Positions 21,794 to 32,828 are shown, numbered from the stretch's first letter. The stretch is DNA of 64,000 nt from Umbellularia californica (GCA_028538565.1 JAPQWN010000005.1:39025339-39089338); one strand, 5' to 3'. Numbers and translations are program-made. The notes: generated from the sequence alone by a model not told the origin.

Positions 21794-24700
21794 AAAAGAA
21801 TGAGCCCCAGCTCGGTCACCAGGACGATTTCTTCGTTCGAATCCCGAGGGATGAACGTCTTGGCTACAAGTTCTGAGCCGCCACCTCAGAATCCACCTCG
21901 AGATGATGCGCTCACACGCATCCAGCAGTTGGAACAAGGCCAGCAGAGGATTGAAACTCTGATGGAAAACCTTCTCCTCGTTGTCCAAAATCAGGTGAAC
22001 AATGAGCCTCCTCCAAATCATAGCAATAACGAGGGAAATGGAGAAGAAAATGAGTCACGCGCCCTCACCAAAAAGGACGTAGACAGTATCCTCGCCAAAG
22101 CAAAAGAAGAGGATATACTCAAGGAGCATGGGATCAAGCCACCATATCCTTTATGGATGGACTCGGTCCCGTTCCCCACAAAATTCAAACATCCTACTCT
22201 CCAAACATATACGGGGAAAGGATCGGCCAGACAGCACTTCATCCACTTCAAGATCTTGACGGGAGCTATCGCGGATCAAGATGCACTCAAGATCCGCCTC
22301 TTTGCAAGTACCCTAAAAGGTACGGCCTTCGATTGGTACTCCACTCTGCCGGAGAACTCCATTCAGACTGGGCTATGCTGGAGACACGCTTCCTGACCCA
22401 CTTCCAAGGTGAGGATCATCCTGTTACTATGGCTCAGCTCTGCAGCCTAAAACAGGGAGAGAATGAGTCAACTTATGACTTCATTCACAAGTGGAAAGCA
22501 ATGGCGTACAAATGCTCAGATGTACTGCCACAAGCGTCGCTAGTCGACATCTGCCGAAACAACATGAGAGCTAAAATCCGCTCCATGATCATCGGCAATA
22601 AATCAAAGAACCTGGGGGAACTCCTGGAAGCTTCCATGGAAGCTGAAACGGTGATCAAAGACCTCAACAGTCAGAAATCATCAAAGAAAGAGCCGACTGC
22701 TGTTGCAACCTCTAAACCAAAGAAGAAGGAGGTTCTCAATGTGCAGACTAAGTCAGCTCCTCAGCAACCAAAGAAAGCTGAAAATAGAGCTGCAGGTAAG
22801 AGACCTGAACTCTCTGATGCCTTCAAAGAGCGAGTAGAAAAGAAATATCCGTTCGATGAAGACGTCGAAGAAATCTTTGAGGCTCTCCTAGCAAATGGCA
22901 AACTCATTTTGCCAGAGCCCAAAAGACCTGGAGACGTTGGCAAAACCAATGATCCTCGGTACTGTCCATACCACCAGATGGTCTCGCATCCTCTCAATCA
23001 ATGCTTTGTTGTGAGAGAGAAGATAAACGAGATGTGGAAAAACGGAGTCATCACCTTTGACAAAAACTATGGGACCGCCTCCGTCAACATGGTGTCATGT
23101 GGACAAACACCAAAATCACCGAAGAAGAAGATCACTACTTCCTTCAAGGTGATAAATAGAATTCAAACGTCCGAAGTGTTGGTTCCTTGCCCGACACCAG
23201 ACGGACAACCCATATGGGTACATCCCGATCTCCTGGAAGATGAAAATTGGGAGATCGTCAAAACAAAGCCGACCGCTCAACAGCGAAGGCAGGCTAGGAA
23301 ACATCTCCTCAGGCTCAAACGGCAAGAGAAGACCCAGCCAAAACAAAAAGTCCATGAAAAGGCAGAGGCCTCCTCTACCACTTCACTCGGGGCAACAGAA
23401 ACGTCCCCTCCAGAGACTTCAAAGGCGGTAAGAAACTTCACTCTCAGTGATTTCATGCCACCTCAATTCAAAAAAGAAGCCATGCAGGGGGCATCATACT
23501 CTTGCAACTCGGTAGTTGGATTCTCCATTAATGGATACGAGTCCAGCGACACCGACGATGGATTCGAGCCCAACTACACCGATGAGTGGGAGGAATCTCT
23601 TGAAACAGGAGAATATCTCTCCGATGAAGAATGGGTTCCTGAAACTCACCTTATACCAGTAATCTGGTATAACCCCTTGCAACCACAAGGATCCTGGTCT
23701 GATGATGAAGAAGAGCAAGAGGCTGCACAAGAAGATGCTGTTAACCCAGCACCTGTCATTGCTCCAGTGGAAATCAACTATGTTGAGCCACACGGAGAAG
23801 ACGAAGAAGAGGATCTGGCTCCCATGCCTGATCTTGAAGAATATGCAAGGATCTTGCAGCGTCTCGCTCTAGAACAAGAGCAAGACCGCGTCAACGAGAT
23901 TCCTCACAATCCAGAGCCGGAAGTCCCTGAAGCCCATCAGGTACCTCCTCCCTCAACTCCTGAAAATGGAGAACATTGCTGGATTGACGATCCTCTTACA
24001 TCCGAGGATGAGTCTGACTCCGAGCAGGCAACATCTTCTATCAGAGCTTCCTGTAATGTAATATATCAGGATTATAGCTCTTCTGAAGCGTCGTCTGATG
24101 AGATTACCTACACTCCGACGACGCCTAGCAATGTATCCTCTGGAGCTATCTCGTCTCACGTGACTTTCACAGAGATGACACCCTCTCAGGTTTCTTCTCC
24201 TGAGACTGTGACTTCAGGATACACATTCTTCCCGACTCATCATCATGAAGAAAACCCAACTTGGGGTGATGGATGGGTCAACGAAGAAGAAAAGTTGCTG
24301 GATGCTGTTCAGGACTTGCTCCCGGAAAATGCTCCGTGCAACACAATCACTGAGGATGGCAACTCTGCTGCAGATACATCCCCAGTAGATGAAAAACGAC
24401 AGCCTCTTGATCCTGAAGACAATCTTCCAAGCGAAGACCCTTCTCAAGAAGCTCTCGAAGTTGGTAGAGGCACCCGTTCGGGCCGGGACTACCACAAAAA
24501 CTACAACCAATCTTCCTTTACTTATGTAAATCCTTCGGGAAAAGATGTTGTAAGCGCCCCCAGTGGCAACAATGATGAACATGCAGGCCCTAAGGAGGCT
24601 TTCAAGTATGACTTGGTTGAGCACTTCAAACACATACCTGCACGACTGCACATCCTGGATTTATTACGAATGTCTCCACGCACTCGTGATAATCTCATCT

Positions 24701-25574
24701 CAGAATTACAAAAACTGAATGAGGATGTCGACAAACATGCCCCGCAAGTCCTCCAAATTGAAATGGACTACCGGGACAAAAACTCAGAAACCTCCTTAAA
24801 AGGAGAAAAAGAGAAAAGCGAGGGATCATGCATCCAATGCCTCTCGGTTCAAAAGGCAGCCAGTGCAACCATCGCCTTCACTAAGGAAGACCTCCTACTT
24901 GGCGAAGCAAGGCACAACCGACCCCTGTACTTCACAGGGTACATCAAAGAAATGCCGATACATAGAGTTCAGATCGACCCAGGTTCTGCACTCAACCTTA
25001 TCTCCACTTCGGCTCTTGAAGAGTTGGGCATCCCACCCAGCAAGCTAAGCCACACATCTGTATCTATCTTTGGATACGATGGGAGCACTCAAAGGCCTAT
25101 CGGCAAAATCAGGTTCAAATTGCAAATCGGTGATCTTATCTCTGAGGTCACTGTGTATGCAATAAAAACCCCCTCATGCTACAACATCCTTCTCGGACGT
25201 CCTTGGATACACGAGAATGGTGTTGTTCCTTCAACTCTACATCAATGCATCAAGTTTGTCGGCGACGACGGCATGGTACATCGAGTCTTTGCGGACAGGA
25301 AACCCTTCAAAGGTAAAGAAGTCCACTTCGCAGACTCCCAAATGTATGAAGGAGAAAAAGAAGAAGAGGAAATAGCACCCCCTGCTGAAAATCTCCAGAA
25401 AGATAAAGGCAAGGCCCCTCAAAAATCACCGGAAGAAAACAACTCCTCCGGCAAATTAGAAGAGAGTAGTCAATCTCCCTTCGTCATCTCCCTCAAATCT
25501 TCAAAACCTTTGGTCATCACGACTAAAGTGAAGAAGGCGAAACAAAAGTCTGGGGGCAAATTGTTGTTTCTCTC
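21794..25574 (+). pseudogene. E3 gag core, acidic linker and protease, with two 1-nt deletions
   Basis: The Retrotrans_gag-type core runs from about 22140 (WMDSVPF) through TLKGTAFDWYSTLPENSIQ and LETRFLTHF to about 22480. At 22362-22369 one base is missing compared with E2, which shifts the frame between Q and W-A-M-L. The shifted frame then runs open to 25674 through a long acidic, Ser/Pro-rich linker to a retroviral-type aspartic protease with QIDPGSALNLIS near 24970-25005. A second 1-nt loss at about 25562-25570 moves the frame to that of pol; H1 reads straight through here. Gag packages RNA in cytoplasmic particles and the protease matures the polyprotein. Confidence 0.85.
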
Positions 25575-28500
25575 GTGTCTATCATACAAGACACAGACTC
25601 GGACTCAGAGCCAGAAGACGATGCATCGTCAAGCCAAGCTGACACTCAGCAAGTTCAGCCTGCTCTCACTCTGATGGAGACACCTGCTGATGTAGAAGAT
25701 CCTACGTCTGCTACCTTTGTTGTTCCGGCAACATCACCAAAGCAAAGACCGATCTTCTTTCATAGATCGGATGCTTCTTCATCAAACTCCATGCTGGAAC
25801 CTTTCCAAAATGAAGGTATGCCTCAGCTATCTCTATATAGTCCTGTGGCACAAGCAATTATGAAGAAAATGGGCTTTGACGCTCAAAACCCAGTCGGTTT
25901 GGGAGAAAGACGCGGTATTCTCACGCCATTGGAGCCCGCCTTGACCAAAAGCCAGCTGGAAGATTGGAGACTCTACGGTCATGTAGAAAAGTCTTCATAT
26001 GGGTTAGGGTATGATCCCGACACTCCTCTGATACAGTTGACACAAAGGCTTAAAAGTCGTTTTACCGACCAAGCCTCAACATCTAAAGTCCACGAAGACA
26101 TCGATCTCCCTGGAAATCTCTTTAAAGAGTTACCTGACAAAGATCCAGGAAGCTCATCCAATTGGTATGATTTCTCTGATGATAAAGAGGAATCGTCCGA
26201 TAATACAGACTTGTGGCATCCTGACCCAAAAGAACCCTCGTCTCCAAAAGAAATACCAGACTCAACAGGCGATTGGGACTATCTCATAGCAAGCCTTGAG
26301 GAGATCACCAATCAAGAAAATCCATGGAAAGGAACAGAGCCTTGGTCTGGTAATGCAGTTGAAACTCCAAAAGGTTTCGTTGAGTTGGAAGCCTCCGAAA
26401 ATATTATGGAGGAACCACCTTCGAACCTTCCGACAGAAGATCCTGTTCAAAAGATAAACTTGGGAACACCTGATAACCCACGTCCTGTATTCATAAGCAA
26501 GAATATAAAGGATGATGAGTTACCCGAGTATATCGCTTTTCTTCGTGAGTTCGTTGATTGCTTTGCATGGTCCTACGCTGAAATGCCTGGTTTAGACCCC
26601 AAAGTAGCAGTCCACAAACTCAATCTTCAAGAAGAAATCAAGCCTGTCAAACAAGGCCAAAGAAGATTCCGTCCAGATGTGATGGATAAAATTGAACAAG
26701 AAGTTCAAAAACTCAAAAGCGTTGGCTTCATCCGTGAGGAACAACATCCAGAATGGTTGGCCAACATTGTCCCCGTGACAAAGAAAAATGGGCAGATCAG
26801 AGTCTGTATTGACTATAGAGACTTGAATGGCGCTTGCCCTAAAGATGAATTCCCGCTCCCCATACCGGAGGTGATGATTGATAATACCTGCGGATTCGAG
26901 CGAATGACATTCATGGATGGCTTCTCTGGTTACAATCAGATAAAGATGCATCCCGAGGATGAAAAACACACTTCATTTCGGACTCCATTTGGCGTGTATT
27001 GCTACACTGTCATGCCATTTGGTCTGAAAAATGCTGGTGCCACATATCAGAGGGCTATGATGAAAATATTCCAAGATATGCAGCACAAGACGGTCGAATG
27101 TTACGTTGATGACCTCGCCGTCAAAAGCAGAAGAAAAGAAGACCATCTCAAAGATCTTCGGGAAGTCTTCCTCCGACTCCGCAAACACAAACTGCGGATG
27201 AATCCTCTAAAATGCTTCTTCGGCGTCTCGTCGGGTAAGTTTCTTGGATTCCTTGTTCGGAAAGCTGGAATAGAACTTGACCCCATAAAAGTCAAGGCTA
27301 TTCTAGAAATGCCCTCTCCAAGAACCTTGAGAGAACTAAAAGGGCTCCAAGGGAGATTGGCCTACATCAGACGGTTCATCTCCAATCTTTCGGGGAAATG
27401 CCGTCCATTCTCTCGATTGATGAAAAAAGGTGTAGACTTTGTCTGGGATGCCGACTGCGAAGCCGCATTTCAAGATATCAAGTCATACCTGACCAAACCT
27501 CCAGTGTTAGCTGCCCCTGCCACTGGAAAACCATTCATCTTGTACACAAGAGCTCTTGATCATTCTGTAGGCGCTCTGCTGGCACAAGAGAATGGTGAGG
27601 GAAAAGAAGCTGCTCTATACTACCTCAGCCGCATGCTAGTAGGTACAGAGCATCGCTACTCTCCAGTCGAAAAAGAATGCCTTGCAGTGATGTTTGCCGT
27701 ACAAAAGCTACGTCACTACTTGCTTTCCAACACAGTCTACCTCGTCTCAAGGATCAACCTCTTGAAGGTCCTTGTCACAAAGGCAGGTTCTCTTAATGCC
27801 CGACTGGCAAAATGGTCCATCCTCTTGTCACAATTTGATATTAGGTATGTGCCACAAAAAGCAATCAAAGGCCAAGCTCTAGCAGATTTCCTCGCAGAGC
27901 ATCCATTGCCTAAAGATTCACCACTCAGAGATGATCTCCCAGACGAACCTGTCTACAACGTGGAGACTTCCTCACCAAATGCCTCCTGGGACATGTACTT
28001 TGACGGTGCAACCAGGACAAATGAAAACAGAAAGCTGATCTCGGGAGTTGGCATCCTCTTTGTTAGCCCCGACAAATGCATGATTCCCCACGCTTTCTCG
28101 CTACTGGAACCATGCACAAACAATGCAGCTGAATACCAAGCTCTGATCCTAGGATTGGAACTCGCCATCGAATCCGGTATCACTATGCTGGAAGTCTTTG
28201 GAGACTCTCAACTGATCGTCAACCAGATGAATCAGAAATATGAAGTCAGGAAGCCCGATCTGCTGCCTTATTACAACAAGGCACAATCGCTTCTGCAAAA
28301 GTTTGACATCTGCAACATCACCCACATTCGTAGAGGTGAAAATATCCGTGCAGATGCCCTGGCCGGACTTGCCGCATCAATGGCGATCCAGGAAGGGGAA
28401 AACATACAAATTACAGTGTGCGAGAGAAGGATCCTCCCTCCTCTTAACACACACCAAGCAGTTGCCGAATGCCACCGAGTGGTTGGAAGTCGGATCTCTA

Positions 28501-29687
28501 TCCTTCAACCTTCAATCGTCGACTGGAGGGATCCGTTCATCGATTACACTATGTTCGGAATCCTACCTGAAGATCCAAAAGAACGGGTAAGCATACAAAA
28601 GCGAGCCCCAAACTTTCATTTGGATATTCCTTCAAAAATCCTCTACAGGAAATCCTTCAACGGAGTACTTCTACGCTGCTTGTCACAACAAGAGGCCGAA
28701 GAAACACTTAAAGAAGTTCATGCTGGTCTTTGTGGAGCCCATCAGCTATGCCAAGTTCACGGAGATTACATTCACATGCCTCCGGAATGGCTGCATCCTA
28801 CAGCAATCTCATGGCCTTTCGAAGCATGGGGCATGGACATCATAGGTCCTATCTCTCCCCCTTCAAGCAAAGGTCATCGCTTCATCTTCGCCGCAACGGA
28901 TTATTTCTCCAAGTGGTCAGAAGCATTTGCGTTCAACGAAATGAAGACCTCATCAGTTCTTCAGTTCCTGCGCACCAACATCATTTGTCGTTTCGGCATA
29001 CCCAAGAGATTCGTCCATGATAACGGACCACAATTCCGGGATCATCGATTCTACAGGTTTTGCAACAAATACAAAATTCAAAGCTGTCCTTCGACTCCAT
29101 ACAATCCGGCAGCAAACGGATTAGCAGAAGCCTTCAACAAGACACTCTACAAAATCCTCAAGAAAATGGTCTCTAGTCACAAAAGAGACTGGAGCGATAA
29201 ACTGTCTGAAGCTTTGTGGGCCTATCGAACCACCGTTCGAGGACCAACCCATAGCACACCATTCTCCTTGGTCTATGGATGCGAAGCTGTCGTGCCCCTA
29301 GAGGTACAAATTCCTTCTCTGAGGGTATCTCTACAAAATGACATGACTCAAGAAAGCAATGCGAAATTGCGACTCCATGAGCTGGACAATCTCGATGAGA
29401 GACGGCTCGAAGCTCGACAAAGCATTGAACTTTACCAAGCACGCATGGCAGGATCTTTTGACAAAAGGGTCAGGCAACGCGCCTACAAAAAGGGTGACTT
29501 GGTTCTTGCGGTAAAAAGACCAATGGTCTTCGCACACAAATCCAAAGGCAAATTTGAACCAAAATGGGAGGGACCCTACGTCATCGACAAAGTCTTCTCC
29601 AACAGCGCATATGCCCTCCTAAACATGGAAGGCGACAGATGTATGCTGCCTATCAACGGCAAGTTCTTGAAGCGGTACTACCCTTGA
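25575..29687 (+). CDS. E3 pol: RT, RNase H, archaeal-type RNase H, integrase
   Basis: This 1370-codon open frame makes the enzymes for cDNA synthesis and integration. In order: acidic linker; reverse transcriptase from about 26640 with Y-V-D-D at 27102-27113; RNase H at about 27520-27720, where the first catalytic Asp is Arg (LYTRALDHS) while the Glu in VEKEC is kept; second, archaeal-type RNase H at about 27980-28390 with Asp (YFDGA), Glu (NAAEYQAL), Asp (FGDSQL) and Asp (RADALA) all present; integrase with MDIIGP, HDNGPQF and NGLAEAF in DD(35)E spacing; C-terminal W-E-G-P-Y module; no chromodomain. At about 28744-28750 some 31 residues present in H1 and E2 are missing, removing one Cys of the HHCC zinc finger. 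Upstream frames are broken, so expression as part of gag-pol is doubtful. Confidence 0.93.
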   Translation: MSIIQDTDSDSEPEDDASSSQADTQQVQPALTLMETPADVEDPTSATFVVPATSPKQRPIFFHRSDASSSNSMLEPFQNEGMPQLSLYSPVAQAIMKKMGFDAQNPVGLGERRGILTPLEPALTKSQLEDWRLYGHVEKSSYGLGYDPDTPLIQLTQRLKSRFTDQASTSKVHEDIDLPGNLFKELPDKDPGSSSNWYDFSDDKEESSDNTDLWHPDPKEPSSPKEIPDSTGDWDYLIASLEEITNQENPWKGTEPWSGNAVETPKGFVELEASENIMEEPPSNLPTEDPVQKINLGTPDNPRPVFISKNIKDDELPEYIAFLREFVDCFAWSYAEMPGLDPKVAVHKLNLQEEIKPVKQGQRRFRPDVMDKIEQEVQKLKSVGFIREEQHPEWLANIVPVTKKNGQIRVCIDYRDLNGACPKDEFPLPIPEVMIDNTCGFERMTFMDGFSGYNQIKMHPEDEKHTSFRTPFGVYCYTVMPFGLKNAGATYQRAMMKIFQDMQHKTVECYVDDLAVKSRRKEDHLKDLREVFLRLRKHKLRMNPLKCFFGVSSGKFLGFLVRKAGIELDPIKVKAILEMPSPRTLRELKGLQGRLAYIRRFISNLSGKCRPFSRLMKKGVDFVWDADCEAAFQDIKSYLTKPPVLAAPATGKPFILYTRALDHSVGALLAQENGEGKEAALYYLSRMLVGTEHRYSPVEKECLAVMFAVQKLRHYLLSNTVYLVSRINLLKVLVTKAGSLNARLAKWSILLSQFDIRYVPQKAIKGQALADFLAEHPLPKDSPLRDDLPDEPVYNVETSSPNASWDMYFDGATRTNENRKLISGVGILFVSPDKCMIPHAFSLLEPCTNNAAEYQALILGLELAIESGITMLEVFGDSQLIVNQMNQKYEVRKPDLLPYYNKAQSLLQKFDICNITHIRRGENIRADALAGLAASMAIQEGENIQITVCERRILPPLNTHQAVAECHRVVGSRISILQPSIVDWRDPFIDYTMFGILPEDPKERVSIQKRAPNFHLDIPSKILYRKSFNGVLLRCLSQQEAEETLKEVHAGLCGAHQLCQVHGDYIHMPPEWLHPTAISWPFEAWGMDIIGPISPPSSKGHRFIFAATDYFSKWSEAFAFNEMKTSSVLQFLRTNIICRFGIPKRFVHDNGPQFRDHRFYRFCNKYKIQSCPSTPYNPAANGLAEAFNKTLYKILKKMVSSHKRDWSDKLSEALWAYRTTVRGPTHSTPFSLVYGCEAVVPLEVQIPSLRVSLQNDMTQESNAKLRLHELDNLDERRLEARQSIELYQARMAGSFDKRVRQRAYKKGDLVLAVKRPMVFAHKSKGKFEPKWEGPYVIDKVFSNSAYALLNMEGDRCMLPINGKFLKRYYP

Positions 29688-30039
29688 AGACTTACCCAAC
29701 TGGGTAAGAGCAATGCCTGTATGGCCAAAACCTGTTCTCAGGTACTCGCCGTCAAACCCACTCTCTTTAGAATTTTCATATCAAATGTCAAAATTTCTAG
29801 AGATTCAAAAACAATGCTTACTTTCATTGTTTCATTGTTCAAAAACAAAAATCCAAGTTTAGGAGCCTCTCCCTGACTTGACCAAAACTTTCGATCCTTG
29901 AACCAAAATTCATGGTTTGAAACAAAAATCCGGATTCAGGGATTTCCACCCTAGTCCACCTTACCTTTTACCGCCAAATGGTTCTAGGTCAAAATTTACG
30001 ACCCTCGTGTCTTTAAACAAAAAAAAATGGTTTTTCAAA

Positions 30040-30630
30040 AATCGTGGGGAAACGACATCAAAGTCAGTACCCGCAAAACAAAAATTTTGAAAAAAAAGCA
30101 AGGATGCGACATTCCATCAATACTTGCATCCAAAATCGCAGGGAATCGACATTTCGTCTATACTTGTAAAATCCAAAAACCGTGGAGAAGCAACAAACCA
30201 GTTGATATCCACAATCCAAATTTCAAAGGTTCGAGAAAACCTAAAATCGTGGAGAAGCAACAAACCAGTTGATATCCACAACCCAATTTCAAAAATCGTG
30301 GAGATGCAACATACCAGTTGCTATCCACAACCCAAAATTACAAATGGTTCGAGAAAACCTCAAATTTCAAAAATCGCGGAGAAACGACATCAAGTCAGTA
30401 CCCGCAAAACCAAAAGTCTTGGGAAAAGCAGGGAAGCGACGCTTAGTCGATATTTGCACCCCAATTCGCGAGGAAGCGACATTCCATCGATACTTGCAAA
30501 ACCTAACCCGCGAGGAAGTGACATTCCATCAATACTCGTAAAACCGAATGAGCAAGGAAGCGACATTCCATCGATACTTGCAAGACCATTCAGCGGGGAG
30601 GCGACATTTAGTCGATACCTGCATTTTGAA
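30040..30630 (+). repeat. Array of CGACATTCCATCGATACTTG units (E3)
   Basis: Diverged units of roughly 33-60 bp, each with a variant of GAGGAAGCGACATTCCATCG plus ATACTTGCAAAACC. Matching arrays are at about 43680-44190 (E2, reverse strand) and 59280-59800 (H1). Confidence 0.8.
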
Positions 30631-30639
30631 AACCAAAAC

Positions 30640-30990
30640 TCGGCTATAAATGCCAAAATCCGGCTATAAATGCCAAAACAAAAATTTCCGGCTATAAACG
30701 CCAAAATCGGCTTTCATGCCAATAAAACAAAACTCGGTTTTCAAAAAACTCGGCTATAAATGCCACAAAAAAAAAAAAACCTGACTCTCATGTCAAAACC
30801 GGCTATAAATGCCACCAATTGGCTATCAATGCCACCAAACTGGCTGTAAATGCCACAAAAACACCGGCTTCCATGCCAACCCAAATTTTGGCTTTTACGC
30901 CATAAAATTTCGGCTTCCATGCCATCTCAAAAGCGGCTTTCACGCCACAACCAAAATCAGGCTCCCATGCCAAAACAATTATTTGACAAA
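30640..30990 (+). repeat. Array of CGGCTATAAATGCCAAAAT units (E3)
   Basis: Short units of about 17-22 bp with variants GGCTATAAACGCC, GGCTTTCATGCC and GGCTCCCATGCC. Each is GGC, a short AT-rich core and GCC, so each is a small inverted repeat. The same unit occurs in the E3 LTRs (18625-18660 and 39704-39758). Confidence 0.82.
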
Positions 30991-31084
30991 AGATTTTCAC
31001 AAAATAACAAAGCTTTTGATCAAATCCCATTTAGCAATCGCTTTCATCACAAAAAGATTTGAGTGAGCGTAGGGAAAACAAAAA

Positions 31085-31372
31085 AAAAGGTACCAAAAAA
31101 AATACATGTGGTACCAAAGCAAAAAAAAAAAAAAAAAATAGAAAGTGTTCACAAGCACTACAAAAAAAAAAAACAAAAAAAAAGGTACCAAAAAAAATAC
31201 ATGTGGTACCAAAGCAAAAAAAAAAAAATAGAAAGTGTTCACAAGCACTACAAAAAAAAAAGAAAAGAAAAGTACCAAAAAAAATACATGTGGTACCAAA
31301 AAAAAGAAAGTGTCCACAAGCACTACAAAAAAAGAGTACCAAAAAATACATGTGGTACCAAAAAAAAGAAGA
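31085..31372 (+). repeat. Array of GGTACC/ACATGTGGTACC units (E3)
   Basis: Four copies of a 60-80 bp unit: GTACC, an A run, TACATGTGGTACC, an A run, then GAAAGTGTTCACAAGCACTAC. I see it only in E3, next to the stop codon of the PMD gene. Confidence 0.82.
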
Positions 31373-31400
31373 ATGGTTTCTGCTATAAAAAATCAGGAGC

Positions 31401-32329
31401 TCAGCCAAAAATGGTCTCCAGCCAAAGCTTCAGCTCCTCAAGCAAACTTTTGGCCTCAGCCGTCAGAGTTTCCAAGGCACGCTTCTTCAGGAACTTGCCA
31501 TGAGATGCTAGCGAATGCCGTAACCCTTCTTTTACACCGGGAAGCTCTTCCCCAGCAGTTTGCCATCGTTCGTTTTCTAGAGTCCTCCTCTCGAGAACTT
31601 GACCGGCATCTGCAACCCTGCGGATCAGAGTACTCTCCCTGTCACGAGCCTCTGTTATAGCAGCCCACTTCGCATCGACTTGTGCCTTCAAATGCTCAAG
31701 ACGTTTCCTGGCCTCCTCAACTTCCCTATCAAGGACGTTAAGGTCATGCCTCAATCCGATGATGGCTAGCTCTTCCTTGTTCTTCTCCCGAACTAGCTGC
31801 TTCTTGCTTTGTGTAGCCTCATTCAGGTCAGACTTAGCCTTATCAGCAGGGTCCAAGAACATCTCCTTGAAGAATTGGTCGTCAGGGAAACCCATGGTCT
31901 CAAACCACTTGTCACCCAGTGCAATGATCCTATCAACGATCGCCCTGGCACCTGTGACATCCAGACCAACCTCTTCGGTGTCGGTCAGAATCTCCTGTAC
32001 ATGTGGGATCATGCCAAATCCTGCCTCCAAGTGTCCAGAAAGGAGAGTCTTGACCCAAGAACTCAAAACCCGAGCCAGCACCTTCTTCGCAAATTGAAGA
32101 GACGAACTGGATGAAGATTCACCCTTCTCCGCTGATCGGCTGCTCATGTCATGTCCCATTGGAAGAGTAACAAAAGAACTCTTTTCACTTGGAGCCACTG
32201 GAGAGGGAATCTCAACACGAGGCATCTCCTCAATCATGTCTGAACTGGTCTCTACCTCCGAATCGACCTCTGGCATCCCTTGCTCTGGTTCTGAAGAAAG
32301 CGATGGACTCCCTTCTGTCACTTCAAAAC
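31401..32329 (-). CDS. E3 antisense PMD-like gene, last exon (coiled coil)
   Basis: The exon starts at 32329 after TTCATTTGCAG and reads FEVTEG, an acidic Ser-rich segment, then AGFGMIPHVQEILTD and a long Lys/Glu/Leu/Arg segment (KSDLNEATQSKKQLVREK onward) with heptad-like spacing, and ends ETIFG at 31401. E2 has the matching segment at 42320-42937. A coiled coil suggests self-association or partner binding. The join to the previous exon is not resolved: the most obvious donor after 32418 leaves a very short intron or a frame mismatch. Confidence 0.7.
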
Positions 32330-32370
32330 CTGCAAATGAAACACAAAAAGGTATGAATATGATCCTGTTC

Positions 32371-32403
<33 letters not shown>

Positions 32404-32414
32404 CAGGGTCATCA

Positions 32415-32536
32415 CTACAAAGTGCCTTCTTCGACGACTGGCGGAACACTCTCTTCCTCCATGAACTCATCAGAAGCATCATCGACATTTGCGTCCATTG
32501 ATGGTTCAAAGTCATCGGAATCCTGTGGCAAGTCAG
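32415..32536 (-). CDS. E3 antisense PMD-like gene, small exon 4
   Basis: The exon starts at 32536 after CTTGTCAG and continues the frame of exon 3 with ADLPQDSDDFEPSM, then an acidic run. If not spliced out, the frame meets TAG at 32415-32417. E2 has ADLPEDSDDFEPSM followed directly by the coiled-coil exon, where E2 appears to have a deletion. So either an intron lies between here and 32330 or E3 makes a short protein ending at 32415. Confidence 0.55.
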
Positions 32537-32612
32537 CTGACAAGAAAAAAATGTTAGCAAATCAAGTCGCAGGCAAAAAAAAAAAAAAAAGAGAAAGCGA
32601 AAGAAGTTATAC

Positions 32613-32729
32613 CAATTGGAGATTCCGGAGTCATTCCAGAGTCCCTCGGTTCTTCTTCAGATGCCATAACCGGCTCCATCACCGCCTCATCGGTCGGAAC
32701 CTCAGGCATCGGCAAGTCTTCATCCTCTG
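32613..32729 (-). CDS. E3 antisense PMD-like gene, exon 3 (117 nt)
   Basis: Bounded by a T-rich tract ending TAG and by the donor GTATAACTT. It reads AEDEDLPMPEVPTDEA and on to PESPI in the frame left by exon 2. The E2 exon is also exactly 117 nt (42110-42226) and similar in sequence. Equal length and phase in two diverged copies support a real spliced exon. Confidence 0.75.
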
Positions 32730-32828
32730 CTAAAAAAAAAAGAAAAAAGCAGCAGCAGGGTGAGAAAACAAATCAGAACATGGAAAGCCCCATGAAAGAA
32801 GTAGAAAAAGAAAAAGGAAGAATCATAC

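Larger units (their letters stand above)
29688..31400. other. E3 region between convergent pol and PMD genes
   Basis: There is no gene. It holds three arrays of short repeats: CGACATTCCATCGATACTTG-type units at about 30040-30630, CGGCTATAAATGCCA-type units at about 30640-30990 and GTACC/ACATGTGGTACC units at about 31085-31370. Both the sense (pol) and antisense (PMD) transcripts must end in or near this region. Confidence 0.8.

Noticed and set aside
30040..30990. CRISPR-like array
   Set aside because: Units are diverged tandem repeats without regular unique spacers, in a plant retrotransposon; no cas genes.
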